This document shows, piece after piece, positions 25,895 to 34,595 of a stretch of DNA of 64,000 nt. This DNA comes from Rhizobium rhizogenes NBRC 13257 (GTDB taxonomy: Bacteria > Pseudomonadota > Alphaproteobacteria > Rhizobiales > Rhizobiaceae), in contig NZ_BAYX01000005.1 of the NCBI RefSeq assembly GCF_000696095.1, positions 248,001 to 312,000 on the forward strand, given 5' to 3'. Position numbers and translations under genes: made by a program. Numbering within the stretch: position 1 is the stretch's first letter; each line of letters begins with the position of its first letter. The notes beneath the pieces were generated by a model. That model was given only the letters and a program-made list of their open reading frames with translations, was not told the origin of the DNA and did no database searches.

Positions 25895-26941
25895 TCAGAA
25901 CAGCTTGGCTGGAATCCAGCTTGCCGTTACCGCGTCGCTGGTGCTGAACGCTGGGATCTTGGCTGCCAGATCCTCGATAGTCTTGACGCCGGCTGCACGC
26001 AGGCTCTCCTGGGTCAGAAGCGTCGGCTTGACGGTGATCTGGTGCGGAACGTCCTGTTCGGCGATCTGCAGCGCCGCCGCACGGATGGAAACCGCGCCGA
26101 CGACGGCGGGATTGGTGGCGGCCGTCGCGACCCAGGGGCTTCCCGGCTCGACGATCTCCTGGATATCGGCCGTTGAGACGTCGGCGGAATAGATCTTGAT
26201 CTTGTCGGAGATGCCAAGGTCGCCGGCTGCGAGTTTCACACCGCGAGCGAATTCGTCATAGGGCGCGAACACCACCTTGATATCCGGATTGGCGGTCAAG
26301 ACCGCCTTGGCCTGATCGGCGGTGCTGGTGGCGGTCGTGTCGCTGACATTGCCGAAGCGCGCCTTTTCGACGACGCCGGGATTGGCGGCCTTGAACTTGT
26401 CCCAGACTTCGTTGCGGCGATCGAGCGGGGCGAAGCCCGCGACATAGACGTAACCGGCGGCAAAGCTCTTGCCGTTGTCCTTCACCACCTGGTCGAGCGC
26501 CTGTTGCGCCAGTTCATGGTCGCTCTGCTCGACCTGGGGGATCTTCGGATTGTTGAGATTGACGTCGAAAGCGACGACCTTGATGCCCTTGTCGAGCGCC
26601 TGCTGCACGACGTCACCCAGCGATTCCGGCAGACCGTGATCGATGACGATGCCGCTGACGCCGAGATTGACGGCCTGCAGGATCTGCTCGCGCTGTTCGG
26701 CTGCGTCCTGGCGACCGGGGAATACGCGAAGATCGATGCCGAGCGCCTTGGCCTGCGCTTCAGCGCCTGCCTGATAGGCCTGGAAGAAATCGCCGGCGGA
26801 GATGTAGCTGATCAGCGCCAGCTTGACGCCGCCCTTGTCGAAGGGGGCCGGTGCGCCCGCAATGCCATCGGCATGGGCCGGCTGCAAGAAGACGAATGGA
26901 ATGACGGCAGCCGACAGTGCGAGCCGTACGAGAGATTTCAT
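25895..26941 (-). CDS. Ribose-type (CUT2) ABC importer binding protein
   Basis: A 348-residue periplasmic binding protein of the LacI/RbsB fold. Signal peptide: MKSLVRLALSAAVIPFVFLQ then PAHA-DG. The body shows KLALISYISAGDFFQAYQAG at strand 1, DAAEQREQILQAVNLGVSGI and the hinge-forming later strands (DIKVVFAPYDEFARGVKLA). I start at ATG 26941 because AAGGAA precedes it. It is divergent from the ATPase/permease genes 27169 and 28647, which it must serve. Ribose-type importers usually carry sugars, but the setting among sulfur monooxygenases suggests another, possibly sulfur-bearing, ligand. Confidence 0.85.
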   Translation of the reverse strand: MKSLVRLALSAAVIPFVFLQPAHADGIAGAPAPFDKGGVKLALISYISAGDFFQAYQAGAEAQAKALGIDLRVFPGRQDAAEQREQILQAVNLGVSGIVIDHGLPESLGDVVQQALDKGIKVVAFDVNLNNPKIPQVEQSDHELAQQALDQVVKDNGKSFAAGYVYVAGFAPLDRRNEVWDKFKAANPGVVEKARFGNVSDTTATSTADQAKAVLTANPDIKVVFAPYDEFARGVKLAAGDLGISDKIKIYSADVSTADIQEIVEPGSPWVATAATNPAVVGAVSIRAAALQIAEQDVPHQITVKPTLLTQESLRAAGVKTIEDLAAKIPAFSTSDAVTASWIPAKLF

Positions 26942-27168
26942 CGTCGCGTTCCTTTTAGTCAATCGAGAGCGTCGTCTGATGGGCAACGGGTTCCCGGCGA
27001 CGCGTCAATCTATTAGAAATAATCTCTATGTTTTTAGTAGAGTAAATGATCTGAATTTTGCCGCTTCCGGAGATTCTTTGTTCCATCTCCGGCTTTGTCC
27101 CGGAAATGGCGTGCCTGGAAGTTCGGCGGCGCCCCGGGGCATTATCGGGTGAAACCGGAAAAGACTGC
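26942..27168. promoter_or_regulatory. Divergent control region with TCTA/TAGA repeats
   Basis: The gap contains TCTA-T-TAGA at 27009-27017 and CTCTA-N9-TAGAG at 27024-27042. The second has the same half-site and spacing as the repeat at 41606-41626 in front of the other sulfur operon. A shared regulator of the sulfur-starvation response is a plausible reader. Confidence 0.5.
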
Positions 27169-28650
27169 ATGCCCCTGCTCCAAGTCGAAAATCTGACGCG
27201 CAACTTTGGTTCGACGCGTGCGCTTGCCGATGCGACGCTGTCTATCGAGCGGGGTGAGATCGTCGCCTTGATGGGCGCAAACGGCGCCGGCAAATCGACG
27301 CTGGTGAAGATTCTGGCTGGCTCGCTGGCCGCCGACGACGGCAATATCAGGTTCAAGGGGCATAGTTTCGCGCCGGCGACCCCGGCTGAAGCGACCAAAG
27401 CCGGAGTCGTCACCGTCCATCAGTCGACCGACCTTGTCGGCGCTCCTGGTTTGACGGTCGCGGACGCATTGCTGCTGCCGCGCTACGCGGATCGCCGGAT
27501 ACCGTTCTTCGTTTCGCGCGCGGGCATCCGCACAGAGGCACAAGCCATATTGGATGTCGCGGGCTTTTCCCTGCCGCTCGATCGGGACTTCGGCGATCTG
27601 CCGGCGGCAGACCGGCAATTGGTGGCGGTTGCGCGTGCACTTGCCGATCAGGCGGACTTGCTGATCCTCGACGAACCCACAGCAAGCCTGTCGGGGCAGG
27701 AAAGCCGCCGTCTGTTCGATATTCTCCTGCGGTTGAAAAGCCAGGGGCTGGCGATCCTCTATATCTCCCATCGTACGGCAGATCTGGATGCGATCGCGGA
27801 TCGCGCGCTGGTCATGCGCGGCGGGCGCGTTGTCGGCTCCTTCACGCGCCCGATCGATTTCCCGGCCGCCATCGAGACGATGATCGGCCGCAAGCTGGAG
27901 TCGGCACGACCAGGTGCGCGCGATATCGGTGGCAAGCCGGTCTTCGACATGCGCAATGCACGGCTGGTGCCGAACGCCATCCCATTCGATCTCTCGCTTC
28001 GCGAAGGGGAAGTCGTCGCCATTACCGGCGTGCTCGGCGCGGGAAAGAGCCGCCTGCTCTCCGCGATCTTCGGCCTCAACCCGCTCGTCGGGGGCGACAT
28101 GCACTTGGACGGTAAGCCCTATCGGCCGAGAAATCCGGCACAGGCAATTGCCGCCGGTGTCGCCATGGCCGCTGAAGACCGGCACCGCTCTTCGCTGATG
28201 CCAGTCGCCTGGCCCGGCAATTCGGTCGCCGCTACCATCAGCCTGCCGCATCTCAGCCGCTGGTACCCGAATGGTTTCCTCTTCGGCAATCGCGAGCGGC
28301 AGGAGGCGGAAAAGGCGATCGACCGTTTGCGGATCAAGGCTCCGGGTCCCCTCGCCTCCGTCTGGACGCTCTCGGGCGGCAACCAGCAGAAGGTGGTGCT
28401 GGCGCGTTGGGAGCCCGAACAAAGCCGGCTTCTGCTGCTCGACGAACCCTTTCAGGGCGTCGATGTCGGCGCCCGGCATGACATCATCCAAGCCATACGC
28501 AGCCGCAGCGATCGCGCCACGCTGATTGCCACCTCGGACCCGGAGGAGGCCTACGAGGTGGCCGACCGCATTCTCGTGATCGACCGGCATAGCCTGAGCC
28601 CTGTCGCCAGCGCTACGACCCCAGACACCCTTGAGGACATCCCCGCATGA
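27169..28650 (+). CDS. CUT2 ABC importer ATPase, two fused nucleotide-binding domains
   Basis: A 493-residue RbsA-type protein. Domain 1 has Walker A GANGAGKST at about 38-46 and Walker B LLILDEPTASLS, with a loose signature (LPAADRQLVAVARAL). Domain 2 has a modified Walker A GVLGAGKSRLL, a clean signature LSGGNQQKVVLARW and LLLLDEPFQGVDVGA. A degenerate second P-loop and good second signature are normal for RbsA. I use ATG 27169 (MPLLQVENLTRNFG), since the longer frame enters the control region. Its stop overlaps the permease start by 4 bases. Confidence 0.92.
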   Translation: MPLLQVENLTRNFGSTRALADATLSIERGEIVALMGANGAGKSTLVKILAGSLAADDGNIRFKGHSFAPATPAEATKAGVVTVHQSTDLVGAPGLTVADALLLPRYADRRIPFFVSRAGIRTEAQAILDVAGFSLPLDRDFGDLPAADRQLVAVARALADQADLLILDEPTASLSGQESRRLFDILLRLKSQGLAILYISHRTADLDAIADRALVMRGGRVVGSFTRPIDFPAAIETMIGRKLESARPGARDIGGKPVFDMRNARLVPNAIPFDLSLREGEVVAITGVLGAGKSRLLSAIFGLNPLVGGDMHLDGKPYRPRNPAQAIAAGVAMAAEDRHRSSLMPVAWPGNSVAATISLPHLSRWYPNGFLFGNRERQEAEKAIDRLRIKAPGPLASVWTLSGGNQQKVVLARWEPEQSRLLLLDEPFQGVDVGARHDIIQAIRSRSDRATLIATSDPEEAYEVADRILVIDRHSLSPVASATTPDTLEDIPA

Positions 28651-29714
28651 CATCCGTTGACAATGACAGCTTCCCGCAGCCGGCGGAACGGGCCGAGACG
28701 GCAGCCGCCGTCAATCCGATAATCGACTGGCTTGCCAACATCAGCGCCGTCCTGCGCTCCGGGGCGGTCTTCATCCTGCTCGCGGCACTTATCATCGGCT
28801 TCACGGCCGCCCAGCCCGCCTTCATCAACCTCAACAATCTCATGAGCATCCTGCAAGCGGTCTCCGTCGTCGCCATCCTTGGCGCCGGCGTCACCGTGAC
28901 GCTTGCCGTCGGCGGGTTCGATCTCTCAATTGGCGCAGTCGCCGCCTCGAGCGTCATGGCCGCAAGCTACGCGATGATTGTCTGGCAACTTGATGTCTAC
29001 GCCACCGTGCCACTGGTGCTGTCCTTCGGTGCCGCGATCGGCCTGATCAACGCCTTCATCATTGTCCGACTGAGAGTGCCGGACCTGCTGGCGACGCTGT
29101 CGATGATGTTCCTGCTCTCCGGCCTGCAGCTGATCCCGACCGCCGGACGCTCGATCTCCTCCGGGCTGATCTTGCCCAACGGTTCCAAGGCCGCCGGCAG
29201 CTATGATCCAAGCTTCCTGCTGATCGGCCGCTATAGCCTGTTCGGCGTCGTGCCGGTTTCCGTCGTGCTGATGATCCTGGTTGCCCTGGTCCTCTTCGTG
29301 CTGACCGAGCGGACCCGTATCGGCCGCCTGCTTTTCGCCACCGGCGGCAACGAGGTGGCGACGCGGCTGGCGGGTGCCTCCACGACGCGGCTGAAGACGC
29401 TGGCCTATGTTATATCCGGCACGCTCGCCTCGCTCGGCGGTATCGTCATTGCCGCGCGTGTTGGCCGCGGCGATGTCTCCTCCGGCGGTTCGCTGCTGAT
29501 GGATGCTGTCGCCGCCTCGCTGATCGGCTTTGCTGTGTTGGGCCTGCGCCGGCCAAACGTGCTCGGCACGCTCGTCGGGGCAGTCTTCGTCGGCGTGTTG
29601 CTCAACGGACTGACCATGCTGAACGCCCCCTATTACACCCAGGATTTTGTCAAGGGCGCCGTGCTCGTCGGAGCGCTCGCCCTGACCTACGGCCTCGGCC
29701 GCGCCAATCCCTGA
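28647..29714 (+). CDS. CUT2 ABC importer permease (RbsC type)
   Basis: A 355-residue inner-membrane protein with eight to ten hydrophobic segments, starting after a roughly 40-residue cytoplasmic N-terminus. GGFDLSIGAVAASSVMAASY (about 90-109) and the later ATGGNEVATRLAGAST segment are RbsC-family landmarks; the latter is the loop touching the ATPase. It is coupled to the ATPase gene (ATGA overlap) and followed 37 bases later by the monooxygenase at 29752, so import and oxidation are transcribed together. The transported compound is not known. Confidence 0.92.
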   Translation: MTSVDNDSFPQPAERAETAAAVNPIIDWLANISAVLRSGAVFILLAALIIGFTAAQPAFINLNNLMSILQAVSVVAILGAGVTVTLAVGGFDLSIGAVAASSVMAASYAMIVWQLDVYATVPLVLSFGAAIGLINAFIIVRLRVPDLLATLSMMFLLSGLQLIPTAGRSISSGLILPNGSKAAGSYDPSFLLIGRYSLFGVVPVSVVLMILVALVLFVLTERTRIGRLLFATGGNEVATRLAGASTTRLKTLAYVISGTLASLGGIVIAARVGRGDVSSGGSLLMDAVAASLIGFAVLGLRRPNVLGTLVGAVFVGVLLNGLTMLNAPYYTQDFVKGAVLVGALALTYGLGRANP

Positions 29715-29751
29715 CATCCCGCCCTACCTCCGACCCCACAAGGAGCAGAAA

Positions 29752-31149
29752 ATGAGCCGCGAAATCAGGCTGAACGCCTTTGACATGAACTGTGTCGGTC
29801 ACCAGTCCCCCGGCCTCTGGCGGCATCCGCGCGATCAGTCGTGGAAGTACAAGGATCTGGATTACTGGGTCCACCTCGCCAAGACGCTGGAGCGCGGCAA
29901 GTTCGACGGCCTGTTCATCGCTGACGTGCTCGGGGTCTACGACGTGCTGAATGGCAATGTCGATGCAGCTCTTCGCCATTCGGCGCAGGTGCCGGTCAAC
30001 GATCCGCTGCAGCTCATTCCCACCATGGCCTATGTCACAGAGCATCTCGGCTTCGGGCTGACGGCATCGCTCTCTTTCGAGCATCCCTATACTTTCGCCC
30101 GCCGCATCTCGACGCTCGACCATCTGACCAAAGGCCGCGTCGGCTGGAATATCGTCACCTCCTATTTGAACAGCGGCGCGCTGAATGTCGGCCAGGCGGC
30201 GCAAACGAAGCATGACGATCGCTACGACCTTGCCGAGGAATATCTCGAGGTCTGCTACAAGCTCTGGGAAGGAAGCTGGGAGGACGATGCCGTGGTGCGC
30301 GACCGCGAGGCTGGTATCTTCACCCATCCGGAAAAGGTTCATCCGATCCATCATGTCGGCAGGCAATTCACCGTGCCGGGCATTCATCTGAGCGAGCCGT
30401 CGCCGCAGCGCACGCCTGTCCTCTACCAGGCCGGTGCCTCAAGCCGCGGCAAGGATTTCGCCGGCGCACATGCCGAATGCATCTTCGTTGCCGCACCGTC
30501 GAAGCCAGTGTTGAAGCGCTACGTCGCCAATGTCCGCGAGGCGGCGGAACGGGTAGGCCGCAATCCGCGCGAAATCCTCGCCTTTAACCTACAGACCGTC
30601 ATCCTCGGCGAGACGGATGCGGAGGCAAAAAAGAAGTTCGACGAATATCGCAAATATGTCTCCTATGAAGGCGCGCAGACGCTGATTTCCGGCTGGACAG
30701 GCATCGATTTCGGCCAGTTCGCGCCCGACGAACCGCTGAGGCACCGCTATACCAACGCCGTGCAATCAGCCGTCGAAACCTTCACCACCATCGATCCTGA
30801 CAAGGTCTGGACCGTGCGCGAAATGGCGGACTGGGTTGGTATCGGTGGCTTCGGCCCGGTCTTCGTCGGCTCGCCGGAAACGGTCGCTGATCTTCTGCAG
30901 GAATGGGTCGAGGATACAGATGTGGATGGCTTCAACCTCGCCTATGCCGTGACGCCGGAAAGCTTTGAGGATGCCGTCAACCTGCTCGTGCCGGAGCTGC
31001 AGAAGCGCGGCGTCTACAAGACCGACTATCGCCAGGGAACGCTGCGGGAAAAGCTGGGCGGCAAGGGGCCACGGCTGCAGGCGCCGCATCCGGGCGCCTG
31101 CTATCGGAACTTGAACGAGGAGCGGATCGCAAGGGCCGTGGCGAGATAG
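29752..31149 (+). CDS. FMN-dependent monooxygenase, NtaA/SnaA/DszA family
   Basis: A 465-residue luciferase-like (LLM) enzyme, full length for the NtaA/DszA branch. Landmarks: RLNAFDMNCVGHQSPGLWRH, DGLFIADVLGVYD, the flavin-site HLTKGRVGWNIVTSYLNSG and GRQFTVPGIHLSEPSPQRTP, VLYQAGASSRGKDFAGAHAE. This branch uses FMNH2 and O2 to cleave aminopolycarboxylates, sulfones (DszA) or other compounds. AGGAG precedes the ATG. In this operon it follows the CUT2 importer, and with the two SfnB/DszC-like enzymes it forms a DszC + DszA-like set, suggesting S-oxidation followed by C-S cleavage of the imported molecule. Confidence 0.9.
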   Translation: MSREIRLNAFDMNCVGHQSPGLWRHPRDQSWKYKDLDYWVHLAKTLERGKFDGLFIADVLGVYDVLNGNVDAALRHSAQVPVNDPLQLIPTMAYVTEHLGFGLTASLSFEHPYTFARRISTLDHLTKGRVGWNIVTSYLNSGALNVGQAAQTKHDDRYDLAEEYLEVCYKLWEGSWEDDAVVRDREAGIFTHPEKVHPIHHVGRQFTVPGIHLSEPSPQRTPVLYQAGASSRGKDFAGAHAECIFVAAPSKPVLKRYVANVREAAERVGRNPREILAFNLQTVILGETDAEAKKKFDEYRKYVSYEGAQTLISGWTGIDFGQFAPDEPLRHRYTNAVQSAVETFTTIDPDKVWTVREMADWVGIGGFGPVFVGSPETVADLLQEWVEDTDVDGFNLAYAVTPESFEDAVNLLVPELQKRGVYKTDYRQGTLREKLGGKGPRLQAPHPGACYRNLNEERIARAVAR

Positions 31150-31172
31150 CGGCGCAACCGCACCGCTATCTC
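31143..31172. terminator. Bidirectional hairpin terminator
   Basis: A perfect 10-bp stem (GAGATAGCGG with CCGCTATCTC, loop 10 bases) overlaps the stop codon of the 29752 gene and sits 6 bases from the stop of the convergent glycosyltransferase gene. Confidence 0.75.
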
Positions 31173-31177
31173 TTGGC

Positions 31178-32323
31178 CTACCCAACCGCATGGCGGATGG
31201 TCTTCGAAATGCGCAGCAGGAAGGCGGGCCTCGACGAGGCGACGAGCTTCCACGACAGCACTGCTTTCGCCATGCGCCGGGGAAGGACGCCGACGGACAG
31301 AAACCACGCCGCGAGCACCGCGCGGCGGCGTAGGGATGCATTCATTTCCATACTGGCCACGGCGCCGGCGGTGCCGAGGGTAAATCTGGAATCGCTGGTC
31401 ATCGGATGCTTCGAGCTATCCATGCAGAGCGACGCCAGACGCTCTTCCAGATGGACGGGATCATGGAGGTTGACGTCCTGCGGCACTGTCAGGCCGACTT
31501 CGGCGGCCTGATCGGACAAGGCGTCCATACGGTGAAAATCATGCTCCATGCGCCAGCGTGCGCGTTGGCCGAGCTTCTCCGCGAAGACCGAATGATTGGC
31601 GCCATGAATGCGGTAGGCGCCGAGACAGGTCTCGATCGACGTTACCTTTCCATGGAGAGGCGCCACCGTGACGAGATAACCATCGGCGCCCTGTCGGAAA
31701 TCTGTTTCCGGAACCGGCATGACCGCTTCCAAAACCGTGCGCTTGAAAGCGAGGCCGCTGGTGACGGTGGTCTGGTAACGTCCTCTCTGCAACAGTTTCG
31801 AGGTGACGTCGCCGGAATCGAACGGCAGCTCGGAAGGCGGAAAGATATCTTTGACCTGTTGGTCCTCGTCGACGAGGTGCAATCGGAATTGCACCTGGAC
31901 TGTGTCGTCTTCCCAAGCATTGACGATTTCGGACACCGCATTCGGGTAGAGATAATCGTCGGCGTCAAGAAAGAGGACGATCTCACCGCTACTTGCGGCA
32001 AAACCGGTATTGAACGCGCCGCCGTGCCCGCCATTGGCTTCTTTCAGGCACGCCTTGATGCTTGATCCGTAGGAAGCAATGACCTCGGCGGAGTTATCGG
32101 TAGAGGCATCGTCGACGACGATGACCTCCACATTGTCGTAGTCCTGCTCCAACGCGCTGCCGACAGCGCGGCGAAGGAAGCGTGCGTAATTGTAGTTCGA
32201 GATGATGATGGAAACGGAAGCACGGTCTGGGATGGAGTGCATCGCATTGAACCTCGCAATTCTGCTTTGGTCGCGGCGAACCTTCTCATTCAGGTCCTTG
32301 GAAAAACCCGTTTCGGGAAGCAC
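31178..32323 (-). CDS. Glycosyltransferase family 2
   Basis: A 381-residue GT-A enzyme. ASVSIIISNYNYARFLRRAV and VEVIVVDDASTDNS (nucleotide-sugar binding) are followed by the metal-binding DxD as LFLDADDYLYPNA. A later QGADGYLVTVAPL segment is in the acceptor region. The C-terminal 60 residues are basic and partly hydrophobic, possibly membrane-associating. The start is GTG 32323 with a GAGGAG ribosome site; an internal ATG at 32242 would remove 27 residues that precede the GT core. It transfers a sugar to an unknown acceptor, perhaps an exopolysaccharide. It lies 168 bases downstream of the sulfur operon, with no obvious link to it. Confidence 0.85.
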   Translation of the reverse strand: MLPETGFSKDLNEKVRRDQSRIARFNAMHSIPDRASVSIIISNYNYARFLRRAVGSALEQDYDNVEVIVVDDASTDNSAEVIASYGSSIKACLKEANGGHGGAFNTGFAASSGEIVLFLDADDYLYPNAVSEIVNAWEDDTVQVQFRLHLVDEDQQVKDIFPPSELPFDSGDVTSKLLQRGRYQTTVTSGLAFKRTVLEAVMPVPETDFRQGADGYLVTVAPLHGKVTSIETCLGAYRIHGANHSVFAEKLGQRARWRMEHDFHRMDALSDQAAEVGLTVPQDVNLHDPVHLEERLASLCMDSSKHPMTSDSRFTLGTAGAVASMEMNASLRRRAVLAAWFLSVGVLPRRMAKAVLSWKLVASSRPAFLLRISKTIRHAVG

Positions 32324-32490
32324 AGCTCCTCAACATGGAGAAGCTGTTGTCACGGACGTGCTGCCCGACGGGTGGCGAAGACGAAGTCTGAACTTGTCTG
32401 TACTGTTGCCAGACTTGGCAGCTTTGTGGCTTTTGAATGGCAATGGCCTCAAAACGCCATGAATGGACACCGATCAACCGGGCGTCGGGC

Positions 32491-33546
32491 TCAGGCGTAG
32501 CGTTTTTCGTCTTTGCCGGATGCAGTCGAGCCCGCGCCTGACCAGCCTAGCTCCGGCGCAATCCGCGTGACGAAGTCATGGAGGATCTGGCGGTATTGCT
32601 CGTGCTCGAACTCATAAGGCAGTTCCAGCCGCAGCTCGCTGACCTTGGGTAAGACAGGATCGGCGAAAAGCTGCTCCAAGATTTCCTCCGAGGTACCGAT
32701 GATATCTCGGGCAAACAGGGTGCGCCGCTCGCCTTGTGGCGTCAGCGTCCGCTCATGGCGGCCGGCGGCATAGTCCTGATACCGGCGACGGGTGGCGGCA
32801 TCGGCACTGTCGAACGGCACGATGACGCGCCCTAGCGCGACACGACCCCGGCTTCCGGCGGCGGCACGATAAGTCTCGATCAACCGGGACTGAGCAACGA
32901 GGAAGTCGTCGGTTCCCTCGCCTGTGATCACATTGCCGGTCAATAGGTTGAAGCCGTTGCGCCCGGCCCATTCGGCCGAGCGCTGCGATCCACCGCCATA
33001 CCAGATCCGATCGATCAGCCCCTTGGCATAGGGCTGCAGGCGCGGCCGGATCGGGCCGAAGGGCGTCTTGATGAAGGTCTGCTCGTCGCCGAGAGGCGCG
33101 CCGCGCAGATTGTCGGCAAAGCGCAAGACGCGATCATGGGAGAAATCATTGCTCTCCCAGTCACCGTCGAAGACCAGCGGCGCGATTAGGTCGGCATGCA
33201 GCGGCCGGCCGGCGCTGACGCCAATGTTCAACCGCCCGCGCGACAGGACATCGACGGTGGCGAGGTCCTCGGCCAGCCGGTAAGGGCTTTCATAGCCGAT
33301 CGGGATCACCGCCGTGCCCAGCTGGATGCGGCTGGTTCGCTGGGTTGCAGCCGCTAGGAAGGCACTACCCGACGAAATGCCGGGCTCCAGATGCCGCTGC
33401 CGGACCCAGGCGCTGTCAAAGCCCAGCTCCTCGCCATATCGCAGTTGCTGCAGCGTCTGTTCCAATCCCGCCAGCGGATCGTCGTCGGGATAGTTTCCAG
33501 GGGTCAGGAAGCCGATATGGTTGATTGAGATCTTGCGGCCGCTCAT
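32491..33546 (-). CDS. LLM-class flavin-dependent oxidoreductase
   Basis: A 351-residue luciferase-like monooxygenase. INHIGFLTPGNYPDDDPLAG opens the barrel; LGTAVIPIGYESPYRLAEDL and LSRGRLNIGVSAGRP form the flavin-binding region. It belongs to the short LLM branch, distinct from the NtaA/SnaA type at 39191. It is the last gene of the long minus-strand operon, 30 bases after the binding-protein gene 33577. It likely oxidises an organosulfur intermediate with FMNH2; the precise substrate is unknown. Confidence 0.85.
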   Translation of the reverse strand: MSGRKISINHIGFLTPGNYPDDDPLAGLEQTLQQLRYGEELGFDSAWVRQRHLEPGISSGSAFLAAATQRTSRIQLGTAVIPIGYESPYRLAEDLATVDVLSRGRLNIGVSAGRPLHADLIAPLVFDGDWESNDFSHDRVLRFADNLRGAPLGDEQTFIKTPFGPIRPRLQPYAKGLIDRIWYGGGSQRSAEWAGRNGFNLLTGNVITGEGTDDFLVAQSRLIETYRAAAGSRGRVALGRVIVPFDSADAATRRRYQDYAAGRHERTLTPQGERRTLFARDIIGTSEEILEQLFADPVLPKVSELRLELPYEFEHEQYRQILHDFVTRIAPELGWSGAGSTASGKDEKRYA

Positions 33547-33576
33547 GTCATCACTCCCATTTACGCGTTCTGGCGA

Positions 33577-34518
33577 TCAATATTTCGGCAGGCCGGGCGG
33601 ATTGGTTTCCGACTTCGGGAGGGCTTCCTCCGCCAGATGCCATTGGTCGAGGACCTTGCCGTAGGTGCCGTTGGCGATCAGGTCGTTGGTGGCGACGGTC
33701 AAGGCGTCGGCCAGGCCACTCCCCTTGCGCGTGGTCACAGCGACATCGGAACGATCCGGCCAGCCGGCGCTCAGTGTGCCGACGCTCCTGATGTTCTTGT
33801 CGCGCGCGGCGATGTAGACGAGCTGCGCATGCGGCTGGACGATCACATCGGCGCGACCGGACGCCAGTGCCAGCAAGCTCGCAGCATCGTCGTCATAATA
33901 TTGCAGCTCCAGCGGCTTCAGCCCTGCGGCGACATTCTCTTTGCTCCATTCTAGCAGGATGCGTTCCTGATTGGTGCCGGCACCGACGATGAACTTGAGG
34001 CCCGCCGCATCCTTCGGCTCCTTGATCGAGCCGATCTTGCTGTCCGACTTGACGTAAATGCCGTGCAGGCCCTGGCGATAGGTGGAGAAATCGAATTTCT
34101 CCTTGCGCTGCTCGGTGACGCCGACATTGGAGATCACGGCATCATATTTGCCTGAGGTGAGGCCTAGCGGCCAATCGATCCAGGCAACCGGCACCAGTTC
34201 CAGCTTCAGCCCGAGGCTGTCGGCGATGACAGTGGCGATGTCCGGATCGGCACCAACCACGGTCCTGGCGTCTGTCGCGTAGGTGGCAAGCGGCGGGCCG
34301 CCTGGCGCGACGGCAACCGTGAGCGTGCCGGGCGTCACGAACGTGAAACCTTTCGGGATGGCGGCGATGGCTTTTTCGTCCCGCTCGACATGAATGCGGC
34401 CCGGCTGCTCCGGGCTCAGGTCGAAACTCAGATCATCGGCGCGGGCCGTGCCGAAAGACGTCAGCGCCGTCATCATCAAAACGAATGAACATGCCCGGAT
34501 GGCCGGTATGCCTGTCAT
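33577..34518 (-). CDS. Amino-acid-type ABC importer binding protein (second copy)
   Basis: A 313-residue family-3 binding protein with a Sec signal (MTGIPAIRACSFVLMMTALT to ARA-DD). Core motifs: FTFVTPGTLTVAVAPGGPPL, TVVGADPDIATVIADSLGLK, WPLGLTSGKYDAVISNVGVT. It ends NPPGLPKY. Its neighbour at 34596 is a clear paralog, so a tandem duplication supplies two receptors for one translocator. The second copy has changes in the ligand-region segment (PGGPPLA for PWDPPVA), implying different ligands. I chose ATG 34518 for its GGAG spacing over 34530. Confidence 0.88.
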   Translation of the reverse strand: MTGIPAIRACSFVLMMTALTSFGTARADDLSFDLSPEQPGRIHVERDEKAIAAIPKGFTFVTPGTLTVAVAPGGPPLATYATDARTVVGADPDIATVIADSLGLKLELVPVAWIDWPLGLTSGKYDAVISNVGVTEQRKEKFDFSTYRQGLHGIYVKSDSKIGSIKEPKDAAGLKFIVGAGTNQERILLEWSKENVAAGLKPLELQYYDDDAASLLALASGRADVIVQPHAQLVYIAARDKNIRSVGTLSAGWPDRSDVAVTTRKGSGLADALTVATNDLIANGTYGKVLDQWHLAEEALPKSETNPPGLPKY

Positions 34519-34546
34519 AATAGTCTCCATATTCTATCTTCATGAA

Positions 34547-34575
34547 GGCCGGCTCACGCTTTCGCGGAGCCGGCC
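34547..34575 (-). terminator. Hairpin between the two paralogous binding-protein genes
   Basis: A perfect 9-bp stem (GGCCGGCTC with GAGCCGGCC) and 11-base loop sits in the 77-base gap. No T-run follows, so partial termination or mRNA stabilisation is more likely than a full stop. Confidence 0.5.
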
Positions 34576-34595
34576 GTCTGTCACTTCCGAACTGA

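Noticed and set aside
27142..28653. 503-codon minus-strand frame
   Set aside because: It is antisense to the RbsA-type ATPase with its two obvious nucleotide-binding domains.
34547..34575. Riboswitch between the two receptor genes
   Set aside because: Only a simple hairpin is present in a 77-base gap, far too short for a known aptamer such as SAM-II or SAH.
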